A DNA stretch of 64,000 nucleotides, from contig OZ244224.1 of assembly GCA_965217015.1 (NCBI GenBank), forward strand, positions 868,001-932,000, given 5' to 3'. The DNA comes from JAYQKL01 sp038142705. Lineage in GTDB: Bacteria > Pseudomonadota > Alphaproteobacteria > RS24. The notes under the pieces were generated by a model. That model was not told where the DNA came from and did no database searches. It saw nothing but the letters and a program-made list of their open reading frames with translations. Positions 36,173 to 45,063 of this stretch are shown here, in pieces. A program made the position numbers and the translations under genes. How positions within the stretch are numbered: the first letter of the stretch is position 1; every line of letters begins with the position of its first letter.

Positions 36173-37118
36173 GAGGAAGACCTTCAAGATTGGCATGAAG
36201 TGTATCATCATGTTCAGGCACTTGACCCAAACGAGAGGCTAAATATTTCAGGCTAAGGGAACTGTGCCAAATTTTACCTGTAAATGGCACATACATGCGT
36301 CCGTCCCAAAATGAAAAATGCTGCTGGCGAATTTTATGCCCAATAGCGCGATAATTTTGCGCCGCAACCGCAATCGCGATATGCGCCCGCATCGGCAAAA
36401 AGGCAAGACCTTTTAAGGCTGATTGATAGTAAATATCAGCAAGATACAGGGTTTCCTCAATCGCGGTTTGCACCAGCAATCTGTTTTCTGAGGTTTCATC
36501 ATAAGCCGCTGCGCGGATTTGCTGGGGCGTTAAGCCTGCGCACCAGCTGGCGGGCAAATATCGACGGTTATTTTCTGCATCTTCCATCACATCACGCGCA
36601 ATATTGGTCAATTGCATGGCAATGCCTAAATCAATCGCGAAGGCATAAGCGCGTTTATCATGACAGCCAAGCACCGCACACATCATAACGCCCACTGTGC
36701 CAGCTACCTTATAGGCATAGCGCAGCAAGTCTCTGCGACTTTCTAGCAAAACCTCATCTTGGTCTTCTATCAACCCATCGAGCAAAGCGTCTAGCACCTG
36801 AAAATCTATACCAATATTTGTGGCGAAATTCATAAACTCTAAAACCACCTGATCATTGACTGGGGTTCTCTTTTTGAATGATTTTTGAATATGTAAAAGC
36901 GCGTCATAGCCGCCTTCAATTTCACCATCAGCAATATCATCTAAATATCGGCAAAAGGCGTAAAGCCGCGCAGCATTATCCCCGGCTTCTTGGTCTAAAA
37001 ATGAGCGCGCCCAGTTAAAGGTTTTGCCGTGCTTGGCCAATATATCCTGCGGGCTGCCTTGTTCCCAAAACTGCCTCGTGGATAAAGCGGGAGGTGATGA
37101 GGGTGAAACCCAACTCAT
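36159..37118 (-). CDS. crtB: 15-cis-phytoene synthase CrtB
   Basis: Condenses two geranylgeranyl diphosphates to phytoene, the committed carotenoid step. 319 residues of the squalene/phytoene synthase fold. Both aspartate-rich metal sites are present: YLDDIADGE near residue 55 and NIARDVMEDAENNRRYLP near residue 175. These bind the diphosphates via magnesium. The ATG shares ATGA with the crtI stop. Order crtI>crtB>crtY is the usual one in proteobacterial beta-carotene clusters. Confidence 0.96.
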   Translation of the reverse strand: MSWVSPSSPPALSTRQFWEQGSPQDILAKHGKTFNWARSFLDQEAGDNAARLYAFCRYLDDIADGEIEGGYDALLHIQKSFKKRTPVNDQVVLEFMNFATNIGIDFQVLDALLDGLIEDQDEVLLESRRDLLRYAYKVAGTVGVMMCAVLGCHDKRAYAFAIDLGIAMQLTNIARDVMEDAENNRRYLPASWCAGLTPQQIRAAAYDETSENRLLVQTAIEETLYLADIYYQSALKGLAFLPMRAHIAIAVAAQNYRAIGHKIRQQHFSFWDGRMYVPFTGKIWHSSLSLKYLASRLGQVPEHDDTLHANLEGLPHVTS

Positions 37119-38665
37119 ATCGCCACCTCCGGCATTCGTACACCTTCTCTTTTAATAAGGTTTTCAAGCACTTTTGCAGAAGTCAGCACACCTGGCATGC
37201 CCGCGCCCGGATGTGTTCCGGCTCCGACAAAAAATAAATTATGAATATGTGGGTCACGATTTTTATATCGAAACCAAGCAGATTGCCGAAACAAAGGTGA
37301 GATTGAAAAACCCGCCCCATGTTTCGAGCGATATTGATTGCGGAAATCAGTCGGGTCCATCCAAAAATCTGCGGTGATGGTTTCTTCTAAGTCCGGCAAG
37401 ATAGTCTCACCTAAAGCTTTCACAATCCGGTCACGCAGTTTTTCACCCTCAATTTGCCAGTCAATATCAGCCTGCATATTCGGCACAGGGCAAAGCACAT
37501 AAAAACTATCGCAATCTTTGGGCGCAAAACTTGCATCGGTGGATGTAGGGCGATGCAGATATAAAGAAAAATCTTCCGTTAAGATTTTTCGGTCAAATAT
37601 ATCTGCCAAATGTTCTTTATATCGCTCGCCCATCCAAATCGTGTGATGCGCAACTTCTGGATATTGCCGCTTGGTGCCAAAATAAAGCACAAACAAACCC
37701 ATTGAATATTGCGTCAAAGCATCTGGCATGGGCCGACCTGGCATGGCCAATTTTGGCCTTTGCGGTAACATTTCTTCATAAACAGTTGGCGGGTCAGCAT
37801 TGCACACAACCATATCCGCCTCAATCACCCGCCCATCAGTCAAGCGGACCGACTGGGCAAACCGCCCCTCAAGGCAAATCTCTTCCACATCGGCATTTTT
37901 AAGAATGCGAATGTTTTGGCGGTGCATAAGTTCTTCAAGCGCCTTCACCAAAGCACCGGTGCCGCCCATGCAAAAATACACACCCCATTTTCGTTCCAGA
38001 TAATGGATAAGCGCATAAATGCTGGTCGTTGCAAATGGGTTGCCTCCCACCAGCAAAGGCTGAATGGTCAGGGCTCTGTGCAGCATTTCATCTTTAATAT
38101 GGCGCCCGACAAAGCGCGCCACAGATCGGTCACTGCGCAGCCGCAATAGTGCAGGCGCTTGCTTTATCATAGAAGTAAAACTTTGGAAGGGTTCATCGGC
38201 CAGCTTTTCAAAACCAACATCAAAAATGGCTTTCGACTCCGCCAGCAAATCATCATATCTATGCGCATCATCAGGGTTAAACTTGGCCATCTCCGCCTTA
38301 AAAGCGTCCATGTCTTCGCCATAGTCAAATGACCGCCCATCAGCAAAATAAAACCGATACCACGGGTCAACTGATACAAAATCAGCATAATCCTCGCGCT
38401 TTTCGCCAAATAGCTCAAATAATTCATCAAACAAAAAAGGGGCGGTAATCACTGTCGGGCCAGCATCATGCCGAAAGCCTTGCTTTTCAAAAACCTGTGC
38501 GCGCCCACCCAAACAAGAAAGCCGCTCAAGCAAAGTCACATCATAACCCAGCGCGCGCAATCTAAGCGCAGAGGCTATGCCGCCAAACCCAGAACCAATA
38601 ACAATCGCGCGCCCGTGAAAACTTTGCGCGTCCATAAAATGTTCTGGTTTGACATGCTGCATCAT
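37115..38665 (-). CDS. crtI: phytoene desaturase CrtI
   Basis: FAD-dependent desaturase that introduces four double bonds into phytoene to make lycopene. 516 residues. The N-terminal dinucleotide motif is IVIGSGFGGIASALRLRALG, then LLERLSCLGGRA. The C-terminal bacterial-type desaturase signature is NLFFVGAGTHPGAGMPGV. The membrane-associating hydrophobic region is mild. Its ATG overlaps the crtE stop (ATGA) and its stop overlaps the crtB start. The presence of crtY and blh downstream means lycopene is not the end product. Confidence 0.96.
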   Translation of the reverse strand: MMQHVKPEHFMDAQSFHGRAIVIGSGFGGIASALRLRALGYDVTLLERLSCLGGRAQVFEKQGFRHDAGPTVITAPFLFDELFELFGEKREDYADFVSVDPWYRFYFADGRSFDYGEDMDAFKAEMAKFNPDDAHRYDDLLAESKAIFDVGFEKLADEPFQSFTSMIKQAPALLRLRSDRSVARFVGRHIKDEMLHRALTIQPLLVGGNPFATTSIYALIHYLERKWGVYFCMGGTGALVKALEELMHRQNIRILKNADVEEICLEGRFAQSVRLTDGRVIEADMVVCNADPPTVYEEMLPQRPKLAMPGRPMPDALTQYSMGLFVLYFGTKRQYPEVAHHTIWMGERYKEHLADIFDRKILTEDFSLYLHRPTSTDASFAPKDCDSFYVLCPVPNMQADIDWQIEGEKLRDRIVKALGETILPDLEETITADFWMDPTDFRNQYRSKHGAGFSISPLFRQSAWFRYKNRDPHIHNLFFVGAGTHPGAGMPGVLTSAKVLENLIKREGVRMPEVAI

Positions 38666-39705
38666 AAAATCACGCTTTTCTTATTATTGGCACTGACCTG
38701 TTCAGCCGCCTGCATGCAAGACTGCATGAGAAAATGCGTCAAAGGTTTAAGAACTGAACTAAAATCTTCAGGCATAGCGCGCATAGCTTCATCAACTTCA
38801 TTCAGTCGATGCTCAATTTCAGAGACAGCTAAATCTAGCGCAAGCGAATTGATAATTTCCTGCCGCCAATCATCAAGATCATGTATACGTCCAGAACTCA
38901 GCCATTTCTCAAAATCACTCAACCGCCCATTCATGAGGTTTTGCTTAAACAAAATCACCACTGCATTGGGTGCGCGCCGTTTCAAATCGCCATAAGCATG
39001 TTGCGCCCCATCAGTGCCTAATATATTTCGAATATCGTCAGAAATTTGATAAGCCAAGCCTAATGATTGAAGCACTTTATAAACATGTTTCGAGGTGACT
39101 TGCTTTTGGGAGAGCAAAATCGCGCCCTCTACAGGCGCCATAATTAACGGCGTTGTTTTGCCATGAACAATATCAACATAACGCGCCCAGTCAGGATATT
39201 CAGAAAGCGTAAACTCGCTGGCCTGCCCTGATGATAAAACGCTCATATGGCGCGCCAGCAAACCAGTTAGCTCTGCCGTGTTACCTTCAGCGCGTGCCGC
39301 CATAGACGCCTGCTCAAAACTTTGGCCAACCAGCCAGTCGCCAAAACATATGGCTTGCTGCAAACCAAATAATTTCCAAACCGTCATATGCTGACGGCGG
39401 GTTTCATCTCCATCGCACAAATCATCATGCACCAGCGAGGCATTATGCAAAAGCTCGATAGCCAATGCCCAATGTAAAGCCGCTTTCTCGCTCACCTCTA
39501 ATGTTTCGCAAAAAACCAATGCGGTGAGCCCACGCAGCATTTTGCCTGTGTCGGTAAAATGATGTTTGGCTATGTTATGAAGCGGGTGAGTTGATGGTGG
39601 AATGATGTTTAGCAATGCAGATTGCAAACGCATATGGTGGCGGTCAAAACTTTTTGACGCCATATTTGTGTTCTTGAGTTGATGACGCGAACGCAAACTC
39701 AACAT
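38662..39705 (-). CDS. crtE: geranylgeranyl diphosphate synthase CrtE
   Basis: Prenyl transferase supplying the C20 precursor for CrtB. 347 residues, with both aspartate-rich motifs: SLVHDDLCDGDETRR (first, DDxxD) and QISDDIRNILG (second). A lysine-rich FGxxxR-like context and the small residues before the first motif suit a C20 product, although a different chain length cannot be excluded. The frame is open far upstream, but the ATG at 39705 has GGGAGG five bases before it, so I start there. It is the first gene of the retinal operon; an A-tract-rich region lies just upstream. Confidence 0.92.
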   Translation of the reverse strand: MLSLRSRHQLKNTNMASKSFDRHHMRLQSALLNIIPPSTHPLHNIAKHHFTDTGKMLRGLTALVFCETLEVSEKAALHWALAIELLHNASLVHDDLCDGDETRRQHMTVWKLFGLQQAICFGDWLVGQSFEQASMAARAEGNTAELTGLLARHMSVLSSGQASEFTLSEYPDWARYVDIVHGKTTPLIMAPVEGAILLSQKQVTSKHVYKVLQSLGLAYQISDDIRNILGTDGAQHAYGDLKRRAPNAVVILFKQNLMNGRLSDFEKWLSSGRIHDLDDWRQEIINSLALDLAVSEIEHRLNEVDEAMRAMPEDFSSVLKPLTHFLMQSCMQAAEQVSANNKKSVIL

Positions 39706-39780
39706 TACTGCCTCCCAAAAATACTTTTTATTATTACTAATAAGGTTAGTTTGGCCGCGGGCAAAAACCATCAAAACAAC

Positions 39781-39840
39781 TAAAAAAAAGTGAAAAAAAG
39801 CAAAAAAACAGGTTTTTTTTGTAGAATAACAAAAAAATTC
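39781..39840. promoter_or_regulatory. helically phased A-tracts upstream of crtE
   Basis: A8 (39782-39789), A7 (39793-39799), A7 (39802-39808), T8 (39813-39820) and A7 (39831-39837), spaced about 10 bp apart, i.e. one helical turn. Phased A-tracts bend DNA. Located 77-135 bp upstream of the crtE ATG, ahead of a possible promoter (TTGCCC-N16-TATTAG on the minus strand). Role as UP element or nucleoid-protein site is inference. Confidence 0.55.
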
Positions 39841-39864
39841 AGTGTTTTGGCTCTTCTGCCCAAC

Positions 39865-39891
39865 AAAAAAGCGCCCACAAGGGCGCTTTTT
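39865..39891 (-). terminator. intrinsic terminator after the acetyl-CoA acetyltransferase gene
   Basis: AAAAAAGCGCCC / GGGCGCTTTTT with a four-base ACAA loop, 36 bases past the thiolase stop. Six GC pairs plus A/T flanks give a T tract on both strands, so it can work in either direction. It insulates the crt operon from the thiolase gene. Confidence 0.88.
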
Positions 39892-39927
39892 CAAAACTGC
39901 TTTTTGCTCATTTCAACAGCAAAAAAT

Positions 39928-41166
39928 TTACACGCGCTCAATAATCAAGGCTGGTGCCATGCCGCCGCCTGTACACATGGTCACAAGACCGGTTGCAACA
40001 TCACGCCGCTCCATTTCGTCAAGCAATGTACCAACCAAAACAGACCCTGTCGCGCCAATCGGGTGCCCCAAAGCAATGGCACCCCCATTCACATTTACCT
40101 TGTCTTGGTCCAGCTCCAAATCACGGATAAATTTTAACGCCACAACAGCAAACGCCTCATTGATTTCAAAAAGGTCAATATCGCTTGTTGTCATGCCAGC
40201 TTTTTGCAACACTTTTTGGGCTGCGGGCACGGGTGCGTTCAACATCAACTCCGGTTCGCAGGCCGCATTTGCCATAGCGACAATTCGGGCGCGGGGTTTC
40301 AGCCCATGCGCATCAGCATAATCTTTTGACGACAATAAAACAGCCGCCGCGCCGTCAACAACCCCTGATGAGTTCCCCGCATGGTGGATATGCTCAACCG
40401 TGACATCTGGATAGGTTTTCTCAACCATTTCGCGACATGTCACTTGCTGCCCTTCAGGCCCCATTGGGAAATCATACAGACCAACAAAAGAAGGGTTCAG
40501 CTCACTCAACGCCTCAACTGTCGTTCCCGGGCGCAAGAAATCTTCCTTATCCAGCACCAGATTACCTTCATAATCTTTCACCGCCACCAGACTTTTATCA
40601 AAATAGCCATGCTCAACCGCATGCGCTGCCCGCTTTTGGCTTTCAGCCCCAAACGCATCGGCAGCTTCTCGACTAATCCCCTCAATAGAAGCGATTAAAT
40701 CAGCGCAAATCCCTTGATGCGGCTGTGGGTGTAAAGCGCGCAAATGCTGATTGTTCGAGTCAACCAAATGCGGCGCGTCTGTAAAAGTTGGTGCCAAAGA
40801 CATCATCTCTACGCCGCCGCCAACTGTCAGCTCCTGCATGCCGGACATAATACCCATAGCCGCTAAATTCACCGAGGTCAGGCCAGAGCCGCAAAAGCGG
40901 TCAACAGAGATACCTGTTGCCTCATTATCCCAACCCGCATCAAGCGCGCCCATACGGCCTATGCAATAACCCTGCGTGCCTCTTTGCGAGCCACAGCCTG
41001 CAATCACATCGTCAACATCTGCCGTGTTAAAGCTATTGCGGTCTGACAGAGCTTTCAGCGTGGTGCTGAGTAATAAATGCGGGTGTAAATGCGCCAATTT
41101 ACCTTTACCCACTTTGCCTGCGCTGCGTGGTGTTCGGGCTGTATCAATAATATATGCGTCTTTCAT
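39928..41166 (-). CDS. acetyl-CoA C-acyltransferase (thiolase)
   Basis: Thiolase II fold enzyme of 412 residues, acting in beta-oxidation or acetoacetyl-CoA metabolism. The acyl-accepting Cys is in DRFCGSGLTSVN near residue 92. The catalytic His is in NVNGGAIALGHPIGATGS, and the second Cys is in TMCTGGGMAPALI near the C terminus. All catalytic residues of a working thiolase are therefore present, unlike the thiolase-like protein near 60 kb. The length and N terminus (AYIIDTARTPRS) resemble the FadA-like enzymes of Alphaproteobacteria. Single gene followed by its own terminator. Confidence 0.93.
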   Translation of the reverse strand: MKDAYIIDTARTPRSAGKVGKGKLAHLHPHLLLSTTLKALSDRNSFNTADVDDVIAGCGSQRGTQGYCIGRMGALDAGWDNEATGISVDRFCGSGLTSVNLAAMGIMSGMQELTVGGGVEMMSLAPTFTDAPHLVDSNNQHLRALHPQPHQGICADLIASIEGISREAADAFGAESQKRAAHAVEHGYFDKSLVAVKDYEGNLVLDKEDFLRPGTTVEALSELNPSFVGLYDFPMGPEGQQVTCREMVEKTYPDVTVEHIHHAGNSSGVVDGAAAVLLSSKDYADAHGLKPRARIVAMANAACEPELMLNAPVPAAQKVLQKAGMTTSDIDLFEINEAFAVVALKFIRDLELDQDKVNVNGGAIALGHPIGATGSVLVGTLLDEMERRDVATGLVTMCTGGGMAPALIIERV

Positions 41167-41344
41167 GAGCTGTTCTCCCCATTCCTCATAGAAACATCTA
41201 TGTAACAGAATTTGAAGGGCTTAACCAGCCTTAGCCCAAGCAATGATAACTCTTAAACTCGCCATTTGGTGAGTGTGCTGACTTAAAAAAAATAATGAAA
41301 ATTATTCTGGGTTGCTTATGATGGGAGAAATAAATGGGGGTTTC

Positions 41345-42358
41345 ATGTCAAAATTTGAATTTGATACAGATAAATTAGCTGATTATTTGAAAGATAAAAT
41401 CGAGGGGTTTGAAGGCCCTATCGCGGCAGAAAAATTTGCAGGCGGGCAATCTAACCCAACCTTTGCGCTCAGCACCAAAAATCAAAATTATGTGCTGCGC
41501 CGCAAACCCCCTGGTACTTTATTAAAATCCGCCCATGCAGTAGACCGTGAATATCGCGTGATGACCGCCTTGCGCGACACCGATGTGCCGGTTCCTAAAA
41601 CCTATCATCTGTGTGAAGATGATGCGGTGATTGGCAGCAGCTTTTTCATTATGGAAAAACTGGAAGGGCGGGTTTTTTGGAATGCACAACTTCCCGAGCA
41701 AACAGCTGAAGAACGCGAAGCAATTTATTATGAAATGAACCGCGTGCTGGCCTGCTTGCATAGTGTGGATATTGACGCGGTTGGCTTATCTGATTATGGC
41801 AAACCCGGCAATTATTTTGAGCGCCAGATTGGACGCTGGACCAAGCAATATCGCGCCTCTGAAACCGAAACCATTGAGGAAATGGATTTCTTAATTGACT
41901 GGCTGGCGCAAAACATGCCCGCAGATGATGGGGTCAGCGCACTTGTGCATGGCGATTACCGCCTCGATAATATGATGTTCCACCCAGCAGAAAACCGCGT
42001 GATTGGCGTTTTGGATTGGGAATTATCAACGCTCGGCCATCCTTTAGCGGACCTCGCTTATCAATGCATGCAATGGCATATGCCTGCCGATGGGGTGGTG
42101 CCGGGCTTGCTGGGTATAGACCGCGCTGCCCTCGGTATTCCAGATGATGAGGCCTATATTGAGCGCTATTGCCAGCAAAGAGGGCTAGACGGCATCTCCA
42201 ACTGGAACTTTTATCTTGTGTTCAGCTTCTTCCGCATGGCGGCGATTGTGCAAGGCATTAAAAAACGCCTGCTTGATGGCAACGCCTCAAGTGACAAAGC
42301 CGCTGAAATGGCGAAAACGGTCAAACCATTGGCGCAAATGGCTTGCACTTATGTGTAG
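41345..42358 (+). CDS. APH-family phosphotransferase (ACAD10/11-like)
   Basis: Aminoglycoside-phosphotransferase-fold protein, about 337 residues. It resembles the kinase-like domain of ACAD10/ACAD11, implicated in handling of hydroxy-acyl-CoA, rather than antibiotic resistance enzymes. N-lobe: FAGGQSNPTFAL (nucleotide loop) and YVLRRKPPG (the ATP-binding Lys position is occupied by Arg-Arg-Lys). Catalytic loop: VHGDYRLDNMMF; metal-binding loop: VIGVLDWELSTLGHPLADLAY. The ATG at 41345 follows GGGGG; other starts up to 41312 are possible. It is divergent from the thiolase gene, and a fatty-acid catabolic role would fit that neighbour. Confidence 0.88.
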   Translation: MSKFEFDTDKLADYLKDKIEGFEGPIAAEKFAGGQSNPTFALSTKNQNYVLRRKPPGTLLKSAHAVDREYRVMTALRDTDVPVPKTYHLCEDDAVIGSSFFIMEKLEGRVFWNAQLPEQTAEEREAIYYEMNRVLACLHSVDIDAVGLSDYGKPGNYFERQIGRWTKQYRASETETIEEMDFLIDWLAQNMPADDGVSALVHGDYRLDNMMFHPAENRVIGVLDWELSTLGHPLADLAYQCMQWHMPADGVVPGLLGIDRAALGIPDDEAYIERYCQQRGLDGISNWNFYLVFSFFRMAAIVQGIKKRLLDGNASSDKAAEMAKTVKPLAQMACTYV

Positions 42359-42396
42359 CCTGAGCGCCTGAACTATAGGTAAAGCTAACCGTAAAA

Positions 42397-43644
42397 CTAG
42401 CGTTCAAATGGCAACTTATAGCCTGTTGTCGCACGCGGCACAGGCGCAGGGTTTTGCTTTTTGTCTGCACTGGCACGCGGGCTGGCACGCAATATCATAC
42501 CAACCTCAAAAGGCCCATTTTCAACAGGTTCAGCAACTGAGAATTTTGGCTTAACCATAATGATTTTTACAGCCCCAATGCGTTGCTCTGTTGTGCCAAG
42601 CACTTCCTTCGTATAAGGGTCGACAATCTTTTTACCCGGCTTAAAAACATCATAAATCGCATTTTGACTGACACTATCACCACCTGCATTGAGCGTGATG
42701 AGCCCATCATCAATACTAATAATACGATTTGGATAAATGCGTTGCACCAGATCATCAATAGCCTGACGCGATACCTCACCCAGCGCAGCCTGAAATGTCT
42801 TATGCTGACGGGCTGGCGCGCTAAAACTATTGGAAAACTTAACCTCGCCTGTCGCCGCATCAATCAAACGCACAGAAATAGACATATTCCCTTCAATCCA
42901 GCTTTTCACATTGCCAGAAACTTGAATGATTTTGCTACGCTTAACCGCCTTGGCTTCTTTAACCTTAACAACCAGCAAATAATCGCCACCCAATAATTGA
43001 CCGAGCTTTGCTTTGTCTGCCGCCGTTGATGACTCGCTGGCTATTACCGCAAACTCATCATTCATCGCGCCAAAATCGCGGCGTGTTAATACTGAAAATT
43101 TACGCGAATTGACAAGATAACGCTCGATTTCATCATCTAGCGCCGCGCTTAAATTGGCGCGTGTTTGGCGACCATAAAAATCATATGAGGATTGGTTGGT
43201 TTGTGACGGCACCAACACAATGCGCTTACGATTTGATGAGCGCGCCGCCTCATATTTATAAATATTAGACTTCACCCGCGCTTGAACCAATCCATCTTGG
43301 CTTTGATTGATAGAGATGATGCGATAGCTCTCAACCAGCCCTTGCGCTGAAATTTCATCTTTCGTTTGCCGCGATAAGGACAAGGAGAAATTTTCTTTTT
43401 GACCCGATTTCCCTGTTGATGTCCCTTCAACATTTTTAACCTCTGTCAGGCTCTTAATTTTAATGGACACACCATTGATCTGTTTAACCGCGCTTTCAAT
43501 CGCTTTGGTAACCGCTATGTCTTCGGTTGCGCCTTCGCCTGTTGTCGTAATAGACACAATTTTTGTTTTCGCCAATGCAGGCGGCGCAAACGGGCTTAAA
43601 AGCAATAGGATAAGAGCGGCACTCAATAAATTTCTCAACATCAT
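42397..43644 (-). CDS. exported CsgG/FlgT-like protein
   Basis: About 415 residues with a cleavable signal peptide (ending PPALA near residue 26). The N-terminal part (ISITTTGEGATEDIAVTKAI...) resembles the FlgT-type N domain; it is followed by a CsgG-like domain (ALDDEIERYLVNSRKFSVLTRRD, then KLGQLLGGDYLLVVKVKEA and VRLIDAATGEVKFS). CsgG forms the outer-membrane curli pore, but this protein lacks a lipobox and the rest of the curli genes. I therefore call only the fold. Last gene of a five-gene envelope operon. Start at ATG 43644, with AGG seven bases upstream, rather than the TTG at 43659. Confidence 0.65.
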   Translation of the reverse strand: MMLRNLLSAALILLLLSPFAPPALAKTKIVSITTTGEGATEDIAVTKAIESAVKQINGVSIKIKSLTEVKNVEGTSTGKSGQKENFSLSLSRQTKDEISAQGLVESYRIISINQSQDGLVQARVKSNIYKYEAARSSNRKRIVLVPSQTNQSSYDFYGRQTRANLSAALDDEIERYLVNSRKFSVLTRRDFGAMNDEFAVIASESSTAADKAKLGQLLGGDYLLVVKVKEAKAVKRSKIIQVSGNVKSWIEGNMSISVRLIDAATGEVKFSNSFSAPARQHKTFQAALGEVSRQAIDDLVQRIYPNRIISIDDGLITLNAGGDSVSQNAIYDVFKPGKKIVDPYTKEVLGTTEQRIGAVKIIMVKPKFSVAEPVENGPFEVGMILRASPRASADKKQNPAPVPRATTGYKLPFER

Positions 43645-43652
43645 AAACGCGC

Positions 43653-45023
43653 CTACCAATCTTCTTCAAATGTGATGACTGAGCTACCGCCACCCGTGCT
43701 GGGCTGGGTATCCTCGCTTTGAATTTGGCCAGCATTATCGGCACCACGCTCGTAATTCTGGCGCGATTGACTGTTTTTCATCATCATGCTTGGGCTCCAC
43801 CCCGTAGCATGCAGATAAAAACTCAAACCACCATCATCATATTTTTTAGAAAATACGCGGTCAGCTCCCTTTAACTCAAGCGAGGCATCAGCATTAAAGC
43901 TTTCCTCAATCACAGTGCCAATAGCTTCATCAACAACATTTTTTGTCCGCATATTATCTTTTGTCAGATTAACTGTTTTTTGCACCTGCTCACGCGCTTT
44001 GGTTGAAGTTGTCGAGTTTCGGTTAAAATCAACGGATAGCTGGGCAAATCGCGCAAGTTCTGCACTGGCTCTATCGGCAGCTAAGCCTGAGGCATTTTGT
44101 TTGCTCATTTTACCCAACAAACCACCTGAGCTTGCGCCTGCATTGTTTACTTGCGCGGCACCAAACGCAATAATGGCCCACTCTCCATTGGATAATTTTT
44201 TCATACGCGTGCCCACAAGACCATGCGGGATATTGGGATAATTCGCGACCTGCGATTTAATCCAATCGCGTATCTCTTTTTTTGCTTTTGGGTTAAATTG
44301 CGCCGGACGATATTGGTTTTCCAAAACAGATGCCACCTCATAGGTTTCCTTTGACACCGCAACGACAATCCCAATCTCACCGTCATGCATGGCCGATGTT
44401 AAAATCCGCCCACCGCGTATGGAGTCTGAAATTGACTTAGAGATGGTTTCACTGATGGCGGCCATATTTTTTGTGCTGTTGCAGTCATAAGTTTCATCGA
44501 CAGGTTTTTCTGCCCGCTCATCTTCCTCATCATCGCTGGTTAAATCACGAATACCCTGCTTAATGACAGAGAGCATAGAGTTTTCATCATCTTCTTTGCG
44601 CTTGAAATAAGCCTCAGCTTGCTCACGGCAGGCAGCATTGAGTTGATAGTCACCAATATTCCCCTGCGTTTCTTTAATATCGGTGCTGGTTGAGGTTTCG
44701 ACTAATTCACTGCCAAGCTGGCGGGCAATATCCGCATATGCATTTTGCACTGCGCGCACATAGCCTGTCCGAATAGAGTCGATATATTGTGCGCTATTTG
44801 GATTGTCGATTGTGAGCGGCCCAACACCGATGCCAATCGTATATTCTTTGCCGATATCATCAAAAAAATCTTCGAGTTCATTTTTATGATTCGCCAGCTC
44901 AGATATTAAATCATCACCAGAGTTTAGCGTAAGAACAGGTGGGCCAGATTGAGCAAAAGCCTGCCCCGCAAATGAAGCAACCCCAAAAACAACCACAAAT
45001 TTTAATAAAATCTTTTTAATCAT
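43653..45023 (-). CDS. exported protein of unknown function (DUF6844-like)
   Basis: A 456-residue protein with a signal peptide cleaved after AFA near residue 24. I do not recognise a catalytic domain. Visible features: an acidic stretch near residues 155-175, a region with TSAMHDGEIGIVVAVSKETYEV, an alanine-rich helical stretch (ASGLAADRASAELARFAQL), and a C-terminal end with WSPSMMMKNSQSRQNYERG. I recall proteins of this kind next to LpoB-like and COG3014-like genes in marine gammaproteobacteria. Same strand and 8 bases before the CsgG-like gene. Likely periplasmic partner of the surrounding lipoproteins. Confidence 0.6.
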   Translation of the reverse strand: MIKKILLKFVVVFGVASFAGQAFAQSGPPVLTLNSGDDLISELANHKNELEDFFDDIGKEYTIGIGVGPLTIDNPNSAQYIDSIRTGYVRAVQNAYADIARQLGSELVETSTSTDIKETQGNIGDYQLNAACREQAEAYFKRKEDDENSMLSVIKQGIRDLTSDDEEDERAEKPVDETYDCNSTKNMAAISETISKSISDSIRGGRILTSAMHDGEIGIVVAVSKETYEVASVLENQYRPAQFNPKAKKEIRDWIKSQVANYPNIPHGLVGTRMKKLSNGEWAIIAFGAAQVNNAGASSGGLLGKMSKQNASGLAADRASAELARFAQLSVDFNRNSTTSTKAREQVQKTVNLTKDNMRTKNVVDEAIGTVIEESFNADASLELKGADRVFSKKYDDGGLSFYLHATGWSPSMMMKNSQSRQNYERGADNAGQIQSEDTQPSTGGGSSVITFEEDW

Positions 45024-45063
45024 AGGCCCACACTTTCTTCTTACAAAATAGCAAAATTAAGAT

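Noticed and set aside
41345..42358. Aminoglycoside resistance kinase
   Set aside because: The fold matches, but motifs and neighbours fit the ACAD10/11-like branch linked to acyl-CoA metabolism.
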